DNA from: Chitinophaga cymbidii
GTDB taxonomy: Bacteria > Bacteroidota > Bacteroidia > Chitinophagales > Chitinophagaceae
Length of the DNA: 64,000 nucleotides
Reading direction: 5' to 3'
Assembly (NCBI RefSeq): GCF_007992715.1
Contig: NZ_BKAU01000005.1
Coordinates: forward strand, 558,001-622,000
Positions 1-9,296 of this stretch are shown here, piece by piece. The notes below the pieces were generated by a model. That model was not told the DNA's origin. It saw only the letters and a list, made by a program, of their open reading frames with translations, and did not search any database. The position numbers were made by a program, and so were the translations under genes. Numbering within the stretch: the first letter of the stretch is position 1; every line of letters begins with the position of its first letter.

Positions 1-1
1 C

Positions 2-457
2 GCGACTGCGGAGATCATGAACCCGCAACGCCTCATGCGCGCTCTCGAAGTGTTGGAAGCCACCGGCCGCTCCATTGCTGATTTCCGCACCGGTACCTCA
101 CAGCAACGTGATTTTAACATCATCCGCACCGCTATTCAATTACCGAAAGAGTTATTGCACGAGCGCATTCATCAGCGAGTAGACATGATGATGGCCGCCG
201 GCCTGCCGGATGAAGTGCGCAGCGTGGCCGCTTTCCGGCATCACAACGCCTTACAGACGGTCGGTTACGCAGAAGTGTTCGAACATTTCGATGGAAAGCT
301 GAGCCTGCCGGAAACCGTGGAAGCCATTAAAACGCACACCCGGCAGTATGCCAAGCGGCAGATGACCTGGTTCCGCCGGGATAAAGAAATACAGTGGTTT
401 GATGCCAGGGAAGGAGATGCCTTGCTCAACTGGGTAGAGCGCCGGATCGAGTATTGA
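2..457 (+). CDS. miaA: tRNA dimethylallyltransferase (MiaA), C-terminal part
   Basis: This is the last 152 codons of MiaA, which transfers a dimethylallyl group to A37 of tRNAs that read codons starting with U. The reading frame is open from base 2, so the gene begins outside the window and the ATG at 17 is internal. The piece carries the family's NPQRLMRALEV segment and the RQYAKRQMTWFR segment near the end, both typical of the C-terminal half. MiaB, encoded near 58.7-60.1 kb, works on the product of this enzyme. The gene converges on the HTH gene at 461 with only three bases between the stops. Confidence 0.93.
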   Translation, partial: ATAEIMNPQRLMRALEVLEATGRSIADFRTGTSQQRDFNIIRTAIQLPKELLHERIHQRVDMMMAAGLPDEVRSVAAFRHHNALQTVGYAEVFEHFDGKLSLPETVEAIKTHTRQYAKRQMTWFRRDKEIQWFDAREGDALLNWVERRIEY

Positions 458-460
458 TCG

Positions 461-691
461 TTATTTCATCAGTTTCTTATACGCTTTGTCATCCAGGTAT
501 TCCAGGATATCACCCGGCTGGCATTCCAGGGCCGTGCATATCAGTTCCAGCGTACTGAACCGGACGGCTTTCGCTTTACCGCTCTTCAGGATACTCAGGT
601 TCGATATGGTAATATCTATTTGCTCACTTAACTCGGTGAGCGACATCTTTCGCTTTGCCAGCATAACATCCAGGTTCACAACTATCGGCAT
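461..691 (-). CDS. Small Cro/CI-type HTH regulator, YozG-like
   Basis: A 76-residue protein that is almost entirely one helix-turn-helix domain. The segment LTELSEQIDITISNLSILKSG (about residues 18-38) is a Cro/CI helix pair, and ECQPGDILEY near the end is the usual closing motif of YozG/YoaS-associated regulators. It lies 17 nt downstream of a DUF2975 membrane protein gene on the same strand, the partner with which this small regulator is commonly paired. It probably binds DNA and may control its own operon. The trigger is unknown. Confidence 0.85.
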   Translation of the reverse strand: MPIVVNLDVMLAKRKMSLTELSEQIDITISNLSILKSGKAKAVRFSTLELICTALECQPGDILEYLDDKAYKKLMK

Positions 692-708
692 AAAAGTTAT
701 TTGAATGG

Positions 709-1644
709 TTAAATCGTAAGGTCCTGCTCGTTCTGCAAAGACAAACCTCTTTTAAACGCCTTGGCAATAGCGAAAAAGATCACACTTGCTATCAACATGC
801 TTTTATAATTTGCCAAAGTTGCTGCAATATTCAATTCCACATCTTCCGTAATCCAGTTATGAAATGCAAGCCGCAATACGCCCTGCATGAATATGGTCAC
901 CAAAGGAACTGCCAGCAGGCATATGGAAATAAGATGCAGCTGCCGTACATGGCGTTTGGTAAAGACCTCGCCCTTTGATATGCGTATCAGCATCTTGACA
1001 GGGATGACAAAGAAAAGATAACCCATGGCAATGAGCAATATCACATGCAGTACGCCAAGCGGTATGTAGAAGATATCGTATACTTTCTTGCTGATAGGGA
1101 TCATCATGCTGCCTTCCCTGTTGAAAAAAAACGGTTCCCGCTTATCATATGCGAACCGGAATGGCACTTGCCGCTCTTCGTAATGTCCGTACCTTGTGCC
1201 TCCGTTTCCCTCACTATCCCACACCGGGTATTCCAGCCAGTATTTCCCGTCCTTTACGTTGAAAGCAACATCCGGTTTTAGCTTGTAGCCCGGTAATGTA
1301 AGATAGTGTTGTTTGGTGTTATCCTTCGGCAAACCGTCTTTGTTAGCCTGAAATCCTATAAACGGGGAAGAATAGGAAATACCGGCCCTGGTGCCCCCCT
1401 GGTTCAGCAGTTGCTGCTTTTGCCGCAGGTTTTCTCTTTTATTTTCCAGTATAGAAAATTCCCGGTAGGTCATCCTGCCCGTGTCCCGGGGGATGTATGT
1501 ATCCCGGACCGTATCCGTTATGACCGAGCTGGCGCTGCTAACATCGTTGATGGTTCGGGATTTGGGCACGAATATAATCGCGATAAAAGCGATTACCAGG
1601 AAGTAAAGTACATTGACGGCGGCGGGCCATACTTTGTTCAGCAT
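709..1644 (-). CDS. DUF2975 membrane protein
   Basis: A 311-residue inner-membrane protein of unknown function. I place the start at the ATG at 1644 (MLNKVWPAAV...), because the longer open frame back to 1749 would run through the terminator hairpin of the upstream gene. One membrane segment follows the start (VLYFLVIAFIAIIFV), and three more lie in the C-terminal third, where the segment VKMLIRISKGEVFTKRHVRQ is characteristic of DUF2975. A roughly 130-residue insert between helix 1 and the others probably lies outside the membrane. It is the first gene of a two-gene unit with the HTH gene at 461-691. Confidence 0.8.
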   Translation of the reverse strand: MLNKVWPAAVNVLYFLVIAFIAIIFVPKSRTINDVSSASSVITDTVRDTYIPRDTGRMTYREFSILENKRENLRQKQQLLNQGGTRAGISYSSPFIGFQANKDGLPKDNTKQHYLTLPGYKLKPDVAFNVKDGKYWLEYPVWDSEGNGGTRYGHYEERQVPFRFAYDKREPFFFNREGSMMIPISKKVYDIFYIPLGVLHVILLIAMGYLFFVIPVKMLIRISKGEVFTKRHVRQLHLISICLLAVPLVTIFMQGVLRLAFHNWITEDVELNIAATLANYKSMLIASVIFFAIAKAFKRGLSLQNEQDLTI

Positions 1645-1707
1645 ATTTATGTTTTTGCTGCAAAATAGTAAATATTTATTGATAAACGATAAAAGAATAC
1701 TGTTTAA

Positions 1708-1741
1708 CAAAAAAATCCGCTTGCTGTAATAGCAAGCGGAT
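1708..1741 (-). terminator. Rho-independent terminator of the FadL-type gene
   Basis: A perfect 11-bp stem (1715-1725 with 1731-1741, 5-nt loop) is followed on the minus strand by an unbroken T run and TTGTT. It lies 25 bp after the stop of the outer membrane protein gene and before the DUF2975 start. Confidence 0.85.
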
Positions 1742-1765
1742 CTTCTCATAATATCAATGTTCCTT

Positions 1766-3319
1766 TTAGAACTTGAACCCTACTGTCGCCACAATATTCC
1801 CGCCGGATGCATCTACCGTTGCCGGCAATACAGGGGTCGGGGATTCCTGGAGCTTGTAGGGGTAGTATTCGTCTTTCATCAGCGTGTGCACGTACGTGAG
1901 GTCCGCGAAGAATCCTCTGTTGCGGTATCCGAGGCCGCCGCTGATCTTTTTCATACTGGCGTCTACGTTACCATGCTGATAGGGATCGCCATAGTAGGCA
2001 AAACCCGCGCGAACAGCCAGTACAGTGAATTTCATTTCACCGCCCACACGCACGTTCACGGTGCCTTTATACAGGTTGTCGATAGAACGGTTCAGGTTGT
2101 TGGCAAATTCACGGTCGGCCTGGCTGCCTTTGTTGAAGCGGAATTTGGTAGCGGAATAATCCACATACTCCACGTCCGCCGTAATAAAGCCGTGCTGCTG
2201 GCTGACATCCGCATTGGTGCCGAAGATATAGGAGGCGCTGATCAGGCCGTGCCAGGGCGTTTGCAGGCTGTATTCATATTCTACGGGATAGCCGTCCGTC
2301 AGGTCCCCGGTGGTCTGGTACCGCTCATTCTGTCCATCTACCACGAAGTTTTCTGTATTCACAAGAATGCTGGCGTTGGATGCGTCGCGCATGCTGAACC
2401 AGGTGGGCGTATGGAAAGCAACGCCTAACCGCACATTGGGCTGGGGGCTGTAGATCGCGCCCAGTTTGGCGTTGAAACCTACCGCGTCTGTCTGGAGATT
2501 TTCACTATGCTCGAAGAAAGAAAATTCGTTGTTGGCATCCCCGGAATCATCGTCTTCCGCGTAGGTGCGGTTACGTTCGTAATTGATCGTAGGGAAGTTC
2601 AGGGAGAGGCCGAGGTACAATTGGTCGGTGTAGTTGGCGCCGAGGCCGATGGAGAACTCGTTCATGCCGCCTTTCTCCGTCACCTGGTCCTGCTGGTAAA
2701 TGCCGCCCGCGGGATTGACGCGGGACCGGTAACCCAGGAGCGTGCCGTCGTTGGCGGTATCCACGTCTACCAGGTAAGTATTGAAGGCAAGGCTGGCGCC
2801 GAGCGGAAAGATCACGCCGGCATCATTGGGATCATTGACGTTGTTGAACGTCAGATCTTCCAGCCATTTCTCCGTGTAGGTATTGTTGGTATTTACGCCG
2901 GCGATGTATGTTTTGTTGTTGAAGTCGGCCAGCCTGTTGTAGTTCAGCGAGAACGCCACGTTCCGCCATCCGGATTTGGAGCTGGTGGGCATCCCGAAAA
3001 CCACGCCGAGGTTGTGGAAGCTGAAGCCGCTTTTTTCCTGGTCTGTTTTCGTGTTGAGGTAGTCGTACTGATTGCTGCGGAAATAAAAGCCGGGGGTGAT
3101 CACGATCTCACTGGTCCTGAAGAAGCCGAGGCCGGCAGGGTTTACGTGGGATGCGGTAATATCTCCGCCAAGCGAGCCCGCGGCTCCGCCGATGGCTTGC
3201 GTACGGGCAGTACCGCCGGTAGTCAGCCGGCTGTAGCGCAATGCATCGCCTTCATCCTGGGCCCAGGCATGGGCAGATACACTAAGGGCTATTAAAAGAC
3301 CTGCGATTCTTTTACTCAT
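1766..3319 (-). CDS. Outer membrane transport protein, OmpP1/FadL family
   Basis: A 517-residue predicted outer-membrane beta-barrel. The start is set at 3319 (MSKRIAGLL...), which gives a standard signal peptide cleaved after AWA-Q; the upstream extension to 3403 has no signal-like start. The mature N-terminus contains an ARTQAIGGAAGSLGGD segment followed by HVNPAGLG, matching the FadL-family NPA region that plugs the barrel. The rest alternates aromatic-rich strands (NLGVVFGM, NEFSIGLGANYTD, GLISASYIFG), and the protein ends in VATVGFKF with a terminal aromatic typical of barrels. The family moves hydrophobic compounds across the outer membrane; the substrate here is unknown. It appears monocistronic, with terminators on both sides. 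Confidence 0.82.
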   Translation of the reverse strand: MSKRIAGLLIALSVSAHAWAQDEGDALRYSRLTTGGTARTQAIGGAAGSLGGDITASHVNPAGLGFFRTSEIVITPGFYFRSNQYDYLNTKTDQEKSGFSFHNLGVVFGMPTSSKSGWRNVAFSLNYNRLADFNNKTYIAGVNTNNTYTEKWLEDLTFNNVNDPNDAGVIFPLGASLAFNTYLVDVDTANDGTLLGYRSRVNPAGGIYQQDQVTEKGGMNEFSIGLGANYTDQLYLGLSLNFPTINYERNRTYAEDDDSGDANNEFSFFEHSENLQTDAVGFNAKLGAIYSPQPNVRLGVAFHTPTWFSMRDASNASILVNTENFVVDGQNERYQTTGDLTDGYPVEYEYSLQTPWHGLISASYIFGTNADVSQQHGFITADVEYVDYSATKFRFNKGSQADREFANNLNRSIDNLYKGTVNVRVGGEMKFTVLAVRAGFAYYGDPYQHGNVDASMKKISGGLGYRNRGFFADLTYVHTLMKDEYYPYKLQESPTPVLPATVDASGGNIVATVGFKF

Positions 3320-3367
3320 CGAAATAACAGTGTTGTGAAAAATAGATTTTTCGGGTAAGGGCATAGG

Positions 3368-3431
3368 ATTAAAAAGAAAATGATCAATTACGGACTTGTG
3401 CAAAAGGATGCCCAGGTCAGTAATTGATCAT
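3368..3431 (-). terminator. Terminator with long inverted repeat after the lipoprotein gene
   Basis: A 12-bp perfect inverted repeat (3380-3391 with 3420-3431) continues inward with further imperfect pairing to about 18 bp. On the minus strand it is followed by TTTTCTTTTTAATCC. It sits between the lipoprotein stop at 3445 and the next start at 3319. Confidence 0.75.
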
Positions 3432-3444
3432 TCACGGTTTATGA

Positions 3445-4485
3445 TCAGCCGCCTCTCGGACGGAATGTTCTTGCAGGTGTACCGCTGCTGTTGCTGCTGT
3501 TAGATGGTGCGGGCGCAGCGCTGCTGCTGCGGCTCGGGAATGATCTGCTGGGTGCCGGTGAACTCTGACGTTGCGGAGCGGGCGCTGACTGCCTGTAGTT
3601 GGGCGCCGGCCTGCTGTTGTTGTTATTTCTGTCAAAAGTCCTGCTCGGTTGAGTGGTCCTGTTCGGCTGTGTAACCGGGCGTTCGCTGGGAGAGGACTGG
3701 AAGGTCCTTCTCGGCGTGTAACGGTTATTGTTGCTGCGGTCATTCACGTTGGGCCTTACAGAGTTGTTGGTCCTGTCGAACGTACGGACAGGCGCGTTGC
3801 CTCTGTTATTGGGCCTGGGTGTATAGTTGCTGCGGTTGCCGTCGAAGATCCGGGAAGTGGAGGAACCACGCGGGCCCCAGGAGTTGGAAGGTCGGGGGGT
3901 ATAATAACCGCCGGCCCATCCGCCGCCATGCCAGCCACCACCGTACCATCCGCTGCCGTAATAGCCGGGATAGTAGCCATAATAGCCGGGGTGATACCAG
4001 CCGCTACCGTACCAGGGATATCCCCATCCGCCGCCGTACCAGCTGTTCCAGCCCCAGGGGTTGTAACCCCATCCGCCGCCCCAGCCAATGCCCAGGCTAA
4101 TGGACGGGCCCCAGTAAGAGCCCCAGCGGCCAAAACCGCTGCCCCAGTAGTTGTTCATGTAAATATTCGGGCTGTAAAAATCGTCGAAATAGTATCCATC
4201 CCAGTAGTTACCATTGTAACCCCGGCTGAACCGGTCGATGCGGCGCGCATAATCATAACGCTCCTCATCTTCATCGGAATAAGTTACATAATTGTCTTCG
4301 CCTTCGTTGTCAGCATACGTTTCCTCTGCATACTCATCCTGGTTGCTGGCAGTGTTATTGACGTAAGCTCTTTCCCTCACCGGCGAGTAGTACACGTCAT
4401 CCGGCGTCTGGGCGGTCCTGTATGCGGTAGAACAGCTGCTTAACACAAGCAGCGCGGCTACGGCACTATATATCATAGGTTTCAT
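3445..4485 (-). CDS. Gly/Tyr/Trp-rich lipoprotein of unknown function
   Basis: A 346-residue secreted lipoprotein. The start at 4485 gives MKPMIYSAVAALLVLSSC, a signal peptide with lipobox LSSC and lipidated Cys18; the longer frame to 4608 lacks a signal. After an acidic stretch (about residues 55-85), residues about 105-205 are extremely rich in Gly, Trp and Tyr, in repeats such as GWGGGWGY, YYGYYPGYYGSGWYGG and HGGGW. The C-terminal third is rich in Asn, Arg, Pro and Ser. This low-complexity make-up suggests a surface-exposed, possibly adhesive or matrix protein, but no enzymatic domain is visible. It is separated by its own terminator from the FadL-type gene downstream. Confidence 0.75.
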   Translation of the reverse strand: MKPMIYSAVAALLVLSSCSTAYRTAQTPDDVYYSPVRERAYVNNTASNQDEYAEETYADNEGEDNYVTYSDEDEERYDYARRIDRFSRGYNGNYWDGYYFDDFYSPNIYMNNYWGSGFGRWGSYWGPSISLGIGWGGGWGYNPWGWNSWYGGGWGYPWYGSGWYHPGYYGYYPGYYGSGWYGGGWHGGGWAGGYYTPRPSNSWGPRGSSTSRIFDGNRSNYTPRPNNRGNAPVRTFDRTNNSVRPNVNDRSNNNRYTPRRTFQSSPSERPVTQPNRTTQPSRTFDRNNNNSRPAPNYRQSAPAPQRQSSPAPSRSFPSRSSSAAPAPSNSSNSSGTPARTFRPRGG

Positions 4486-4808
4486 CTGCTGATGTTTTGT
4501 TAACAATGTAAATTTACTCAATTTAAGTGAATTTTCCCGTTGAACGATGCCACGCACACGGCGTTTTATTATCTTCGCACACCCCCGTTGAGGGTTTGCT
4601 TTTTTCAACTTATGTTTGTGGCGTTTTCCGTATTATTAATAGAACAAATATTGCGCCAATAAATTGTGCCGGAATCCCTGTAAATTGTAGCTTTCAGGGC
4701 AAATGGCAACAGGAACGGATGAACGGAAAAATGCCCTTGCCGGGTGCCTGTGAAAGAAAGCATTATAACAGACCGGACCGGGGTAAACGGTAAAAGAAAA
4801 AAACTTAT
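4486..4808 (+). other. Intergenic region between divergent lipoprotein and proS genes
   Basis: This 323-bp AT-rich gap separates two divergent genes, so it should hold a promoter for each. A candidate proS promoter is listed separately. I found no convincing TAnnTTTG box for the lipoprotein gene; TTAAATTG near 4520 on the minus strand is one base short of the pattern. No other gene or structured RNA was recognised. Confidence 0.5.
4588..4618 (+). promoter_or_regulatory. Candidate Bacteroidota promoter for proS
   Basis: TATGTTTG at 4611-4618 matches the -7 consensus TAnnTTTG and is preceded by a TTG at 4588-4590 with a 20-bp spacer. This would leave a 5' leader of about 185 nt before proS, which is long, so the assignment is tentative. 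Confidence 0.4.
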
Positions 4809-6284
4809 ATGAGTAAAGAGATTACAGCTCGTTCGCAGGATTATGCGCAATGGTACAATGACCTGGTTCTGAAAGGAGGCCTGGCGGACTATTCTCCCGT
4901 CCGTGGATGCATGGTTATCAAGCCCTACGGCTTTGCACTATGGGAGAACATGCGCGACGTGCTGGACAAAAAATTCAAGGATACCGGCCACCAGAATGCC
5001 TATTTCCCGCTCCTGATCCCCAAAAGCTTCCTGAGCAAGGAAGCTGATCACGTGGAAGGCTTCGCCAAGGAATGCGCCGTTGTGACGCATTACCGCCTGA
5101 AAAACGATCCTGACGGGAAAGGGGTGATCGTAGACCCGGAAGCCAAACTGGAAGAAGAGCTGATCATCCGCCCTACGTCTGAAACGATCATCTGGAATAC
5201 GTATAAGGACTGGATTCAGTCCTACCGCGACCTCCCGCTGCTCATCAACCAGTGGGCGAACGTGATGCGCTGGGAAATGCGCACCCGCCTTTTCCTGCGC
5301 ACAGCGGAATTTCTCTGGCAGGAAGGGCATACCGCCCATGCCACGGCGGAGGAAGCTATCGCCGAAACCCGGCAGATGCTGGACGTTTACGCGGATTTCG
5401 TGGAAAATTACATGGCGGTGCCGGTGATCAAAGGCGTGAAAACCGCCTCAGAGCGCTTTGCCGGCGCGGTAGACACCTATTGCATCGAAGCCCTCATGTC
5501 AGACGGAAAAGCGCTGCAGGCGGGTACTTCCCACTTCCTCGGGCAGAATTTCGCCAAAGCCTTCGACGTGCAGTTCTCCAACAGGGAAAACAAGCTGGAA
5601 TACGTATGGGCCACCTCCTGGGGTGTATCCACCCGCCTCGTGGGCGCGCTCGTGATGGCGCACAGTGATGACGACGGGCTCATACTACCGCCCCGCATTT
5701 CTCCGTTACAGGTCGTAATCGTTCCCATTTACAAAGGCAACGACCAGAAAGCGCTGATCGATGAAAAAGTGAATGACATCATGGCAGCACTGAAAAACGC
5801 CGGCATCCGTGTGAAATACGACGATTCAGACAATGCGCGGCCCGGATGGAAATTCGCGGAATATGAAATGAAAGGCGTACCAGTGCGCATCGCAATCGGC
5901 GCGCGCGACCTGGAAAATAACGTAGCGGAAGTGGCCCGCAGGGATACAAAGGAAAAATCCAGCTATTCCCTGGACGGCCTGCCCGACCGCATCATACAGC
6001 TCCTGGAAGAGATCCAGCAGAACATGTACGATACGGCGCTGGCGTACCGCAAGGAACATATCACCAAAGCAGACAGCTGGGAAGAATTTGAAGCGCTGCT
6101 GGAAGAAAAAGGCGGGTTCATTTCGGCACACTGGGATGGAACGGCGGAAACAGAAGCGGCGATCAAGGAACGCACCAAAGCAACCATCCGCTGCATCCCG
6201 CTGGACAACCCGCAGGAAGCAGGCGCCTGCATCCTTACCGGCAAACCCTCCAAAGAAAGGGTATTGTTCGCCAGGGCTTACTAA
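4809..6284 (+). CDS. proS: Prolyl-tRNA synthetase, type 3 (archaeal/eukaryote-like)
   Basis: A 491-residue class II synthetase that charges tRNA-Pro with proline. Its length and layout match the short archaeal/eukaryotic-type ProRS: there is no bacterial editing insertion between motifs 2 and 3, and a zinc-binding-like C-terminal extension ends in a terminal Tyr (VLFARAY), characteristic of this type. Motif 2 is visible as RWEMRTRLFLRTAEFLWQEG with the following HTAH. Motif 3 is around GVSTRLVGALVMAHSDDDG, and the anticodon-binding domain begins near PLQVVIVPIYK. This type is common in Bacteroidota. The gene stands alone, 75 bp before the sensor kinase gene. Confidence 0.95.
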   Translation: MSKEITARSQDYAQWYNDLVLKGGLADYSPVRGCMVIKPYGFALWENMRDVLDKKFKDTGHQNAYFPLLIPKSFLSKEADHVEGFAKECAVVTHYRLKNDPDGKGVIVDPEAKLEEELIIRPTSETIIWNTYKDWIQSYRDLPLLINQWANVMRWEMRTRLFLRTAEFLWQEGHTAHATAEEAIAETRQMLDVYADFVENYMAVPVIKGVKTASERFAGAVDTYCIEALMSDGKALQAGTSHFLGQNFAKAFDVQFSNRENKLEYVWATSWGVSTRLVGALVMAHSDDDGLILPPRISPLQVVIVPIYKGNDQKALIDEKVNDIMAALKNAGIRVKYDDSDNARPGWKFAEYEMKGVPVRIAIGARDLENNVAEVARRDTKEKSSYSLDGLPDRIIQLLEEIQQNMYDTALAYRKEHITKADSWEEFEALLEEKGGFISAHWDGTAETEAAIKERTKATIRCIPLDNPQEAGACILTGKPSKERVLFARAY

Positions 6285-6359
6285 AAGGGAGCCGGCAATC
6301 CGGCAAGCCATTTGCCAGGTTTATTCGTCACGCAAAAAAACATTAGACTTACATCGTTG

Positions 6360-9296
6360 ATGCAGGCCATCCGTTATATCATATTGCTGGTCATCTGCCT
6401 GGTGCATTCCCGCTTTGCGGAGGCACAGGGCCTGGTGATCCGCAATTATAATGTAAAGGATGGCCTTGCCAACGCCACCGTATACGGCGCCGTGCAGGAC
6501 ACGGAAGGCTTCATCTGGTTCGCCACGCCCACCGGCGTGAGCAAATTCGACGGGAAGCGCTTCCGTAACTATACCAAGAAAGACGGGCTGACCGACAACG
6601 ACGTGATCAAGCTGGCCGCCGATTCCCGCGGAAGGGTGTGGTTCTTCACCAACAACGGCATGCCTTCCTACTACGGCCAGCACGTGGTGCACAACGAGGA
6701 TAACGATACCAGCCTCCGCTTCAACAGCAGAAGCCAGTACATGCAATATGCGTTCGAAGACCGCGCCAGGATACCCTGGTTCCTCAACACCGCCGGCCGC
6801 ATCATCCAGTACAACGGCCGCGAAACGATCTACGACAAGCTCGGCGCCAAGCCTTCAGATCTCTTCTGGTTCCTCAGCAACGACACCATCTTCCGCCCGC
6901 TGCAGCAGGCCTTTCAGCTGCAAAGCCTGAAAGATAACAACAACCCAGGCCAGAAGATCTTTCTCACCGCACCCTTTTCCATCATGGATGGGGATTTCGC
7001 CGGAAGAGTGCGGGAACACCCGGTGATCATCCACGACAACGTGCTTTATTCCTACACCCGGAAAGATATCATTCCTTTCTTCAGGGGGCAGGACTGGGGC
7101 ATCACCGAAGGCATCAGCAGCATGTGCATCGACGGGAGCAACCTCTGGATCGGCACGCCGCGCTCGCTCTACTACGTCCGCGATTTTTTCAGGGGGGAAA
7201 CAAAGCTCAGCAAGCTGCTGGACAATCACTACATCACTTCCATCCTGAATGACCGGGACGGCAATATCTGGATCACCACCTTCGGCGACGGCGTCTATCA
7301 CATCCCCTTCAAACATTTTTACTTCAGTTACCTGGACAATACCAACGGGCTTTATTCGCATTCCGTTTACAGCGTTTTCCGGGACAAGCGCAACAGCCTC
7401 CTCTACATCGGTGAGAACGCCGGCATGCTGAACCTGATGGACATGAACGGCCGCATCACCCGCTACTCGCTGGATTCCAGCGGCGGCCGGAACAGCGTGT
7501 TCAGCATCCGCGCGCTGCCCAAAGGGCAGGAAGTGCTCATTGGTACGGACAATGGGGTTTACCGCTTCGCGCCCGGTTACAAGAAGCCCGTGCAGGAGGT
7601 GGACATGCGGACGGTGAAAGACATGGGCATCACGCCCTCCGGCAAAGTGCGCGTGGTAACCCGCAACCAGCTCCTGAACGGAATAGGCACGGTGCCGCTG
7701 GACCTCAGCAGCCTGGAAACCCAGGTCACCAGCATTTCCAACATTAACGACAGCGCCTATTACCTCGGCACCAGCTCCGGCCTCTACTTCGGCGTGGGTG
7801 ACGGGATGCCGCAGCCTGTGCACCAGGACCCGCGCCTGCGGCAGGGGATCAAGGACATGCGGTGGATCGACAGCCTGCTTTGGGTGGGCACGAGCGACCA
7901 GGGCATCTTTGTGCTGAAAAATAACAAGATCATCCGCCACTTCAGCACCCGCGACGATATGCTCAGCGATATCTGCCAGCAATTGTATTTCGACGGTACA
8001 GACCGCGTGTATGTAGCCACCAACCGCGGCGTGTCCGTCATCGACGCGCGGAGGCTCGTAATGCTGCGCAATATCACTTCCAACGACGGACTGATGAGCG
8101 ACGACATCCGCGGGCTCAGCCATTCGCAGGACACCCTTTTCATCGCCACGTCCAACGGGCTTTGCTACTTTTCCCGCGACCACATCCCTGTGGATACCGT
8201 GCCACCCACGGTATACCTCAATGCCATCCGGTACGGGGACAGCACTTTCCTGGCGCTTCCCTACTTCCAGCATCTTTACGAAAGAGGCGGCGCTTTTGAA
8301 GTGGAGTTCGGCGCCATCGCTTACGACCTGCCGGAGCTGGTGGAATATCAATACAATTTTTCGAACGACACATCTTCCGGCTGGGTCACCACCATGAGCA
8401 ATATCATTCCCTATCCGCGATTGCAGCCCGGCGATTACAAATTGCTGATCCGGGCGCGCAAATACAAAAGCGGATGGAGCCAGCCGGTGTCGCTCACCAT
8501 TTCCATTCTGCCGCAGTGGTACCAGCAATGGTGGGCGAGGGGCATACTCGTGCTGCTGGGATTAATGGCGATCGTACTGGTGCTCCGCTATATCGTGGGG
8601 CGCATCAAGGGAGGAGAGCGGCGAAAGACGGAATATAACCGGCGCATCGCGGAGCTGGAGGCCAAGGCATTGACCAACCAGATGAACCCGCATTTCATCT
8701 TCAATTCCCTCAATTCCGTACAACACCTCATCCTGGAAAAAGAAGAGAAGCAGGCGCTCAATTTCCTGGCGGACTTCGCCACGCTGATGCGCCAGATGCT
8801 CAACAACTCCCGGAAGTCATTCATATCGCTGGAAGACGAGATCGCTTTTCTCGCCCGGTACCTGGAGCTGGAAAAGATCCGTTTCGCCAATTCCTTTGTT
8901 TATCGTTTTGAGCAAAGCGAAGAACTGAAAGAATACACGGTTTACATTCCGCCCATGCTCATCCAGCCCATTCTCGAAAATGCCATCAAGCATGGTCTTG
9001 CGCCGAAGAACGGCAGCGGGCATTTGCTGGTGAAGCTGGAATTGCGCGGAGACCTTTTGCTGTGCGCGGTGGACGACGACGGGATCGGTTGGGAGCACGC
9101 TAACAATATTAAGAGTGGAAAGCTCGCAAAACATGAATCCACGGCGCTAAGTGTTATTAAAGAAAGGCTCCAGATTATCAAATCTTTTAATGGAAGCGTT
9201 GGAAAGTTAGAAATTATTGATAAATTTAAGTCTGGATTCGGCAACAAGGAAGGTACCTTGGTTGAAATCCAGATTCCCATTGTAAAGATGTTATGA
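6360..9296 (+). CDS. Sensor histidine kinase with periplasmic propeller and LytS-type kinase domain
   Basis: A 978-residue membrane sensor. The start at 6360 gives a signal sequence (MQAIRYIILLVICLVHSRFAEAQ); the upstream ATG at 6312 would place 16 polar residues before it. Residues about 25-640 are two-component-regulator propeller repeats (for example GFIWFATPTGVSKFDG, GNIWITTFGDGVYHI, LWVGTSDQGIFVL), followed by a Y_Y_Y-type beta domain to about 725 and one membrane helix (ILVLLGLMAIVLVLRYIV). The cytoplasmic part is a LytS/YehU-type kinase with NQMNPHFIFNSLNS around the phospho-accepting His at about 778, and a C-terminal ATPase domain with PILENAIKHG. The stop overlaps the start of the LytTR regulator gene by four bases (ATGA), so the two are coupled partners. 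Confidence 0.92.
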   Translation: MQAIRYIILLVICLVHSRFAEAQGLVIRNYNVKDGLANATVYGAVQDTEGFIWFATPTGVSKFDGKRFRNYTKKDGLTDNDVIKLAADSRGRVWFFTNNGMPSYYGQHVVHNEDNDTSLRFNSRSQYMQYAFEDRARIPWFLNTAGRIIQYNGRETIYDKLGAKPSDLFWFLSNDTIFRPLQQAFQLQSLKDNNNPGQKIFLTAPFSIMDGDFAGRVREHPVIIHDNVLYSYTRKDIIPFFRGQDWGITEGISSMCIDGSNLWIGTPRSLYYVRDFFRGETKLSKLLDNHYITSILNDRDGNIWITTFGDGVYHIPFKHFYFSYLDNTNGLYSHSVYSVFRDKRNSLLYIGENAGMLNLMDMNGRITRYSLDSSGGRNSVFSIRALPKGQEVLIGTDNGVYRFAPGYKKPVQEVDMRTVKDMGITPSGKVRVVTRNQLLNGIGTVPLDLSSLETQVTSISNINDSAYYLGTSSGLYFGVGDGMPQPVHQDPRLRQGIKDMRWIDSLLWVGTSDQGIFVLKNNKIIRHFSTRDDMLSDICQQLYFDGTDRVYVATNRGVSVIDARRLVMLRNITSNDGLMSDDIRGLSHSQDTLFIATSNGLCYFSRDHIPVDTVPPTVYLNAIRYGDSTFLALPYFQHLYERGGAFEVEFGAIAYDLPELVEYQYNFSNDTSSGWVTTMSNIIPYPRLQPGDYKLLIRARKYKSGWSQPVSLTISILPQWYQQWWARGILVLLGLMAIVLVLRYIVGRIKGGERRKTEYNRRIAELEAKALTNQMNPHFIFNSLNSVQHLILEKEEKQALNFLADFATLMRQMLNNSRKSFISLEDEIAFLARYLELEKIRFANSFVYRFEQSEELKEYTVYIPPMLIQPILENAIKHGLAPKNGSGHLLVKLELRGDLLLCAVDDDGIGWEHANNIKSGKLAKHESTALSVIKERLQIIKSFNGSVGKLEIIDKFKSGFGNKEGTLVEIQIPIVKML

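Noticed and set aside
4486..4608. N-terminal extension of the lipoprotein gene to 4608
   Set aside because: The extra 41 residues are basic and would mask the clear lipoprotein signal peptide that starts at 4485.
6855..8528. 557-residue minus-strand open frame inside the sensor kinase gene
   Set aside because: It lies wholly within a well-supported propeller/kinase gene on the other strand, and its composition (many His, Val, Ala, Asp) is typical of an antisense frame in GC-rich code.
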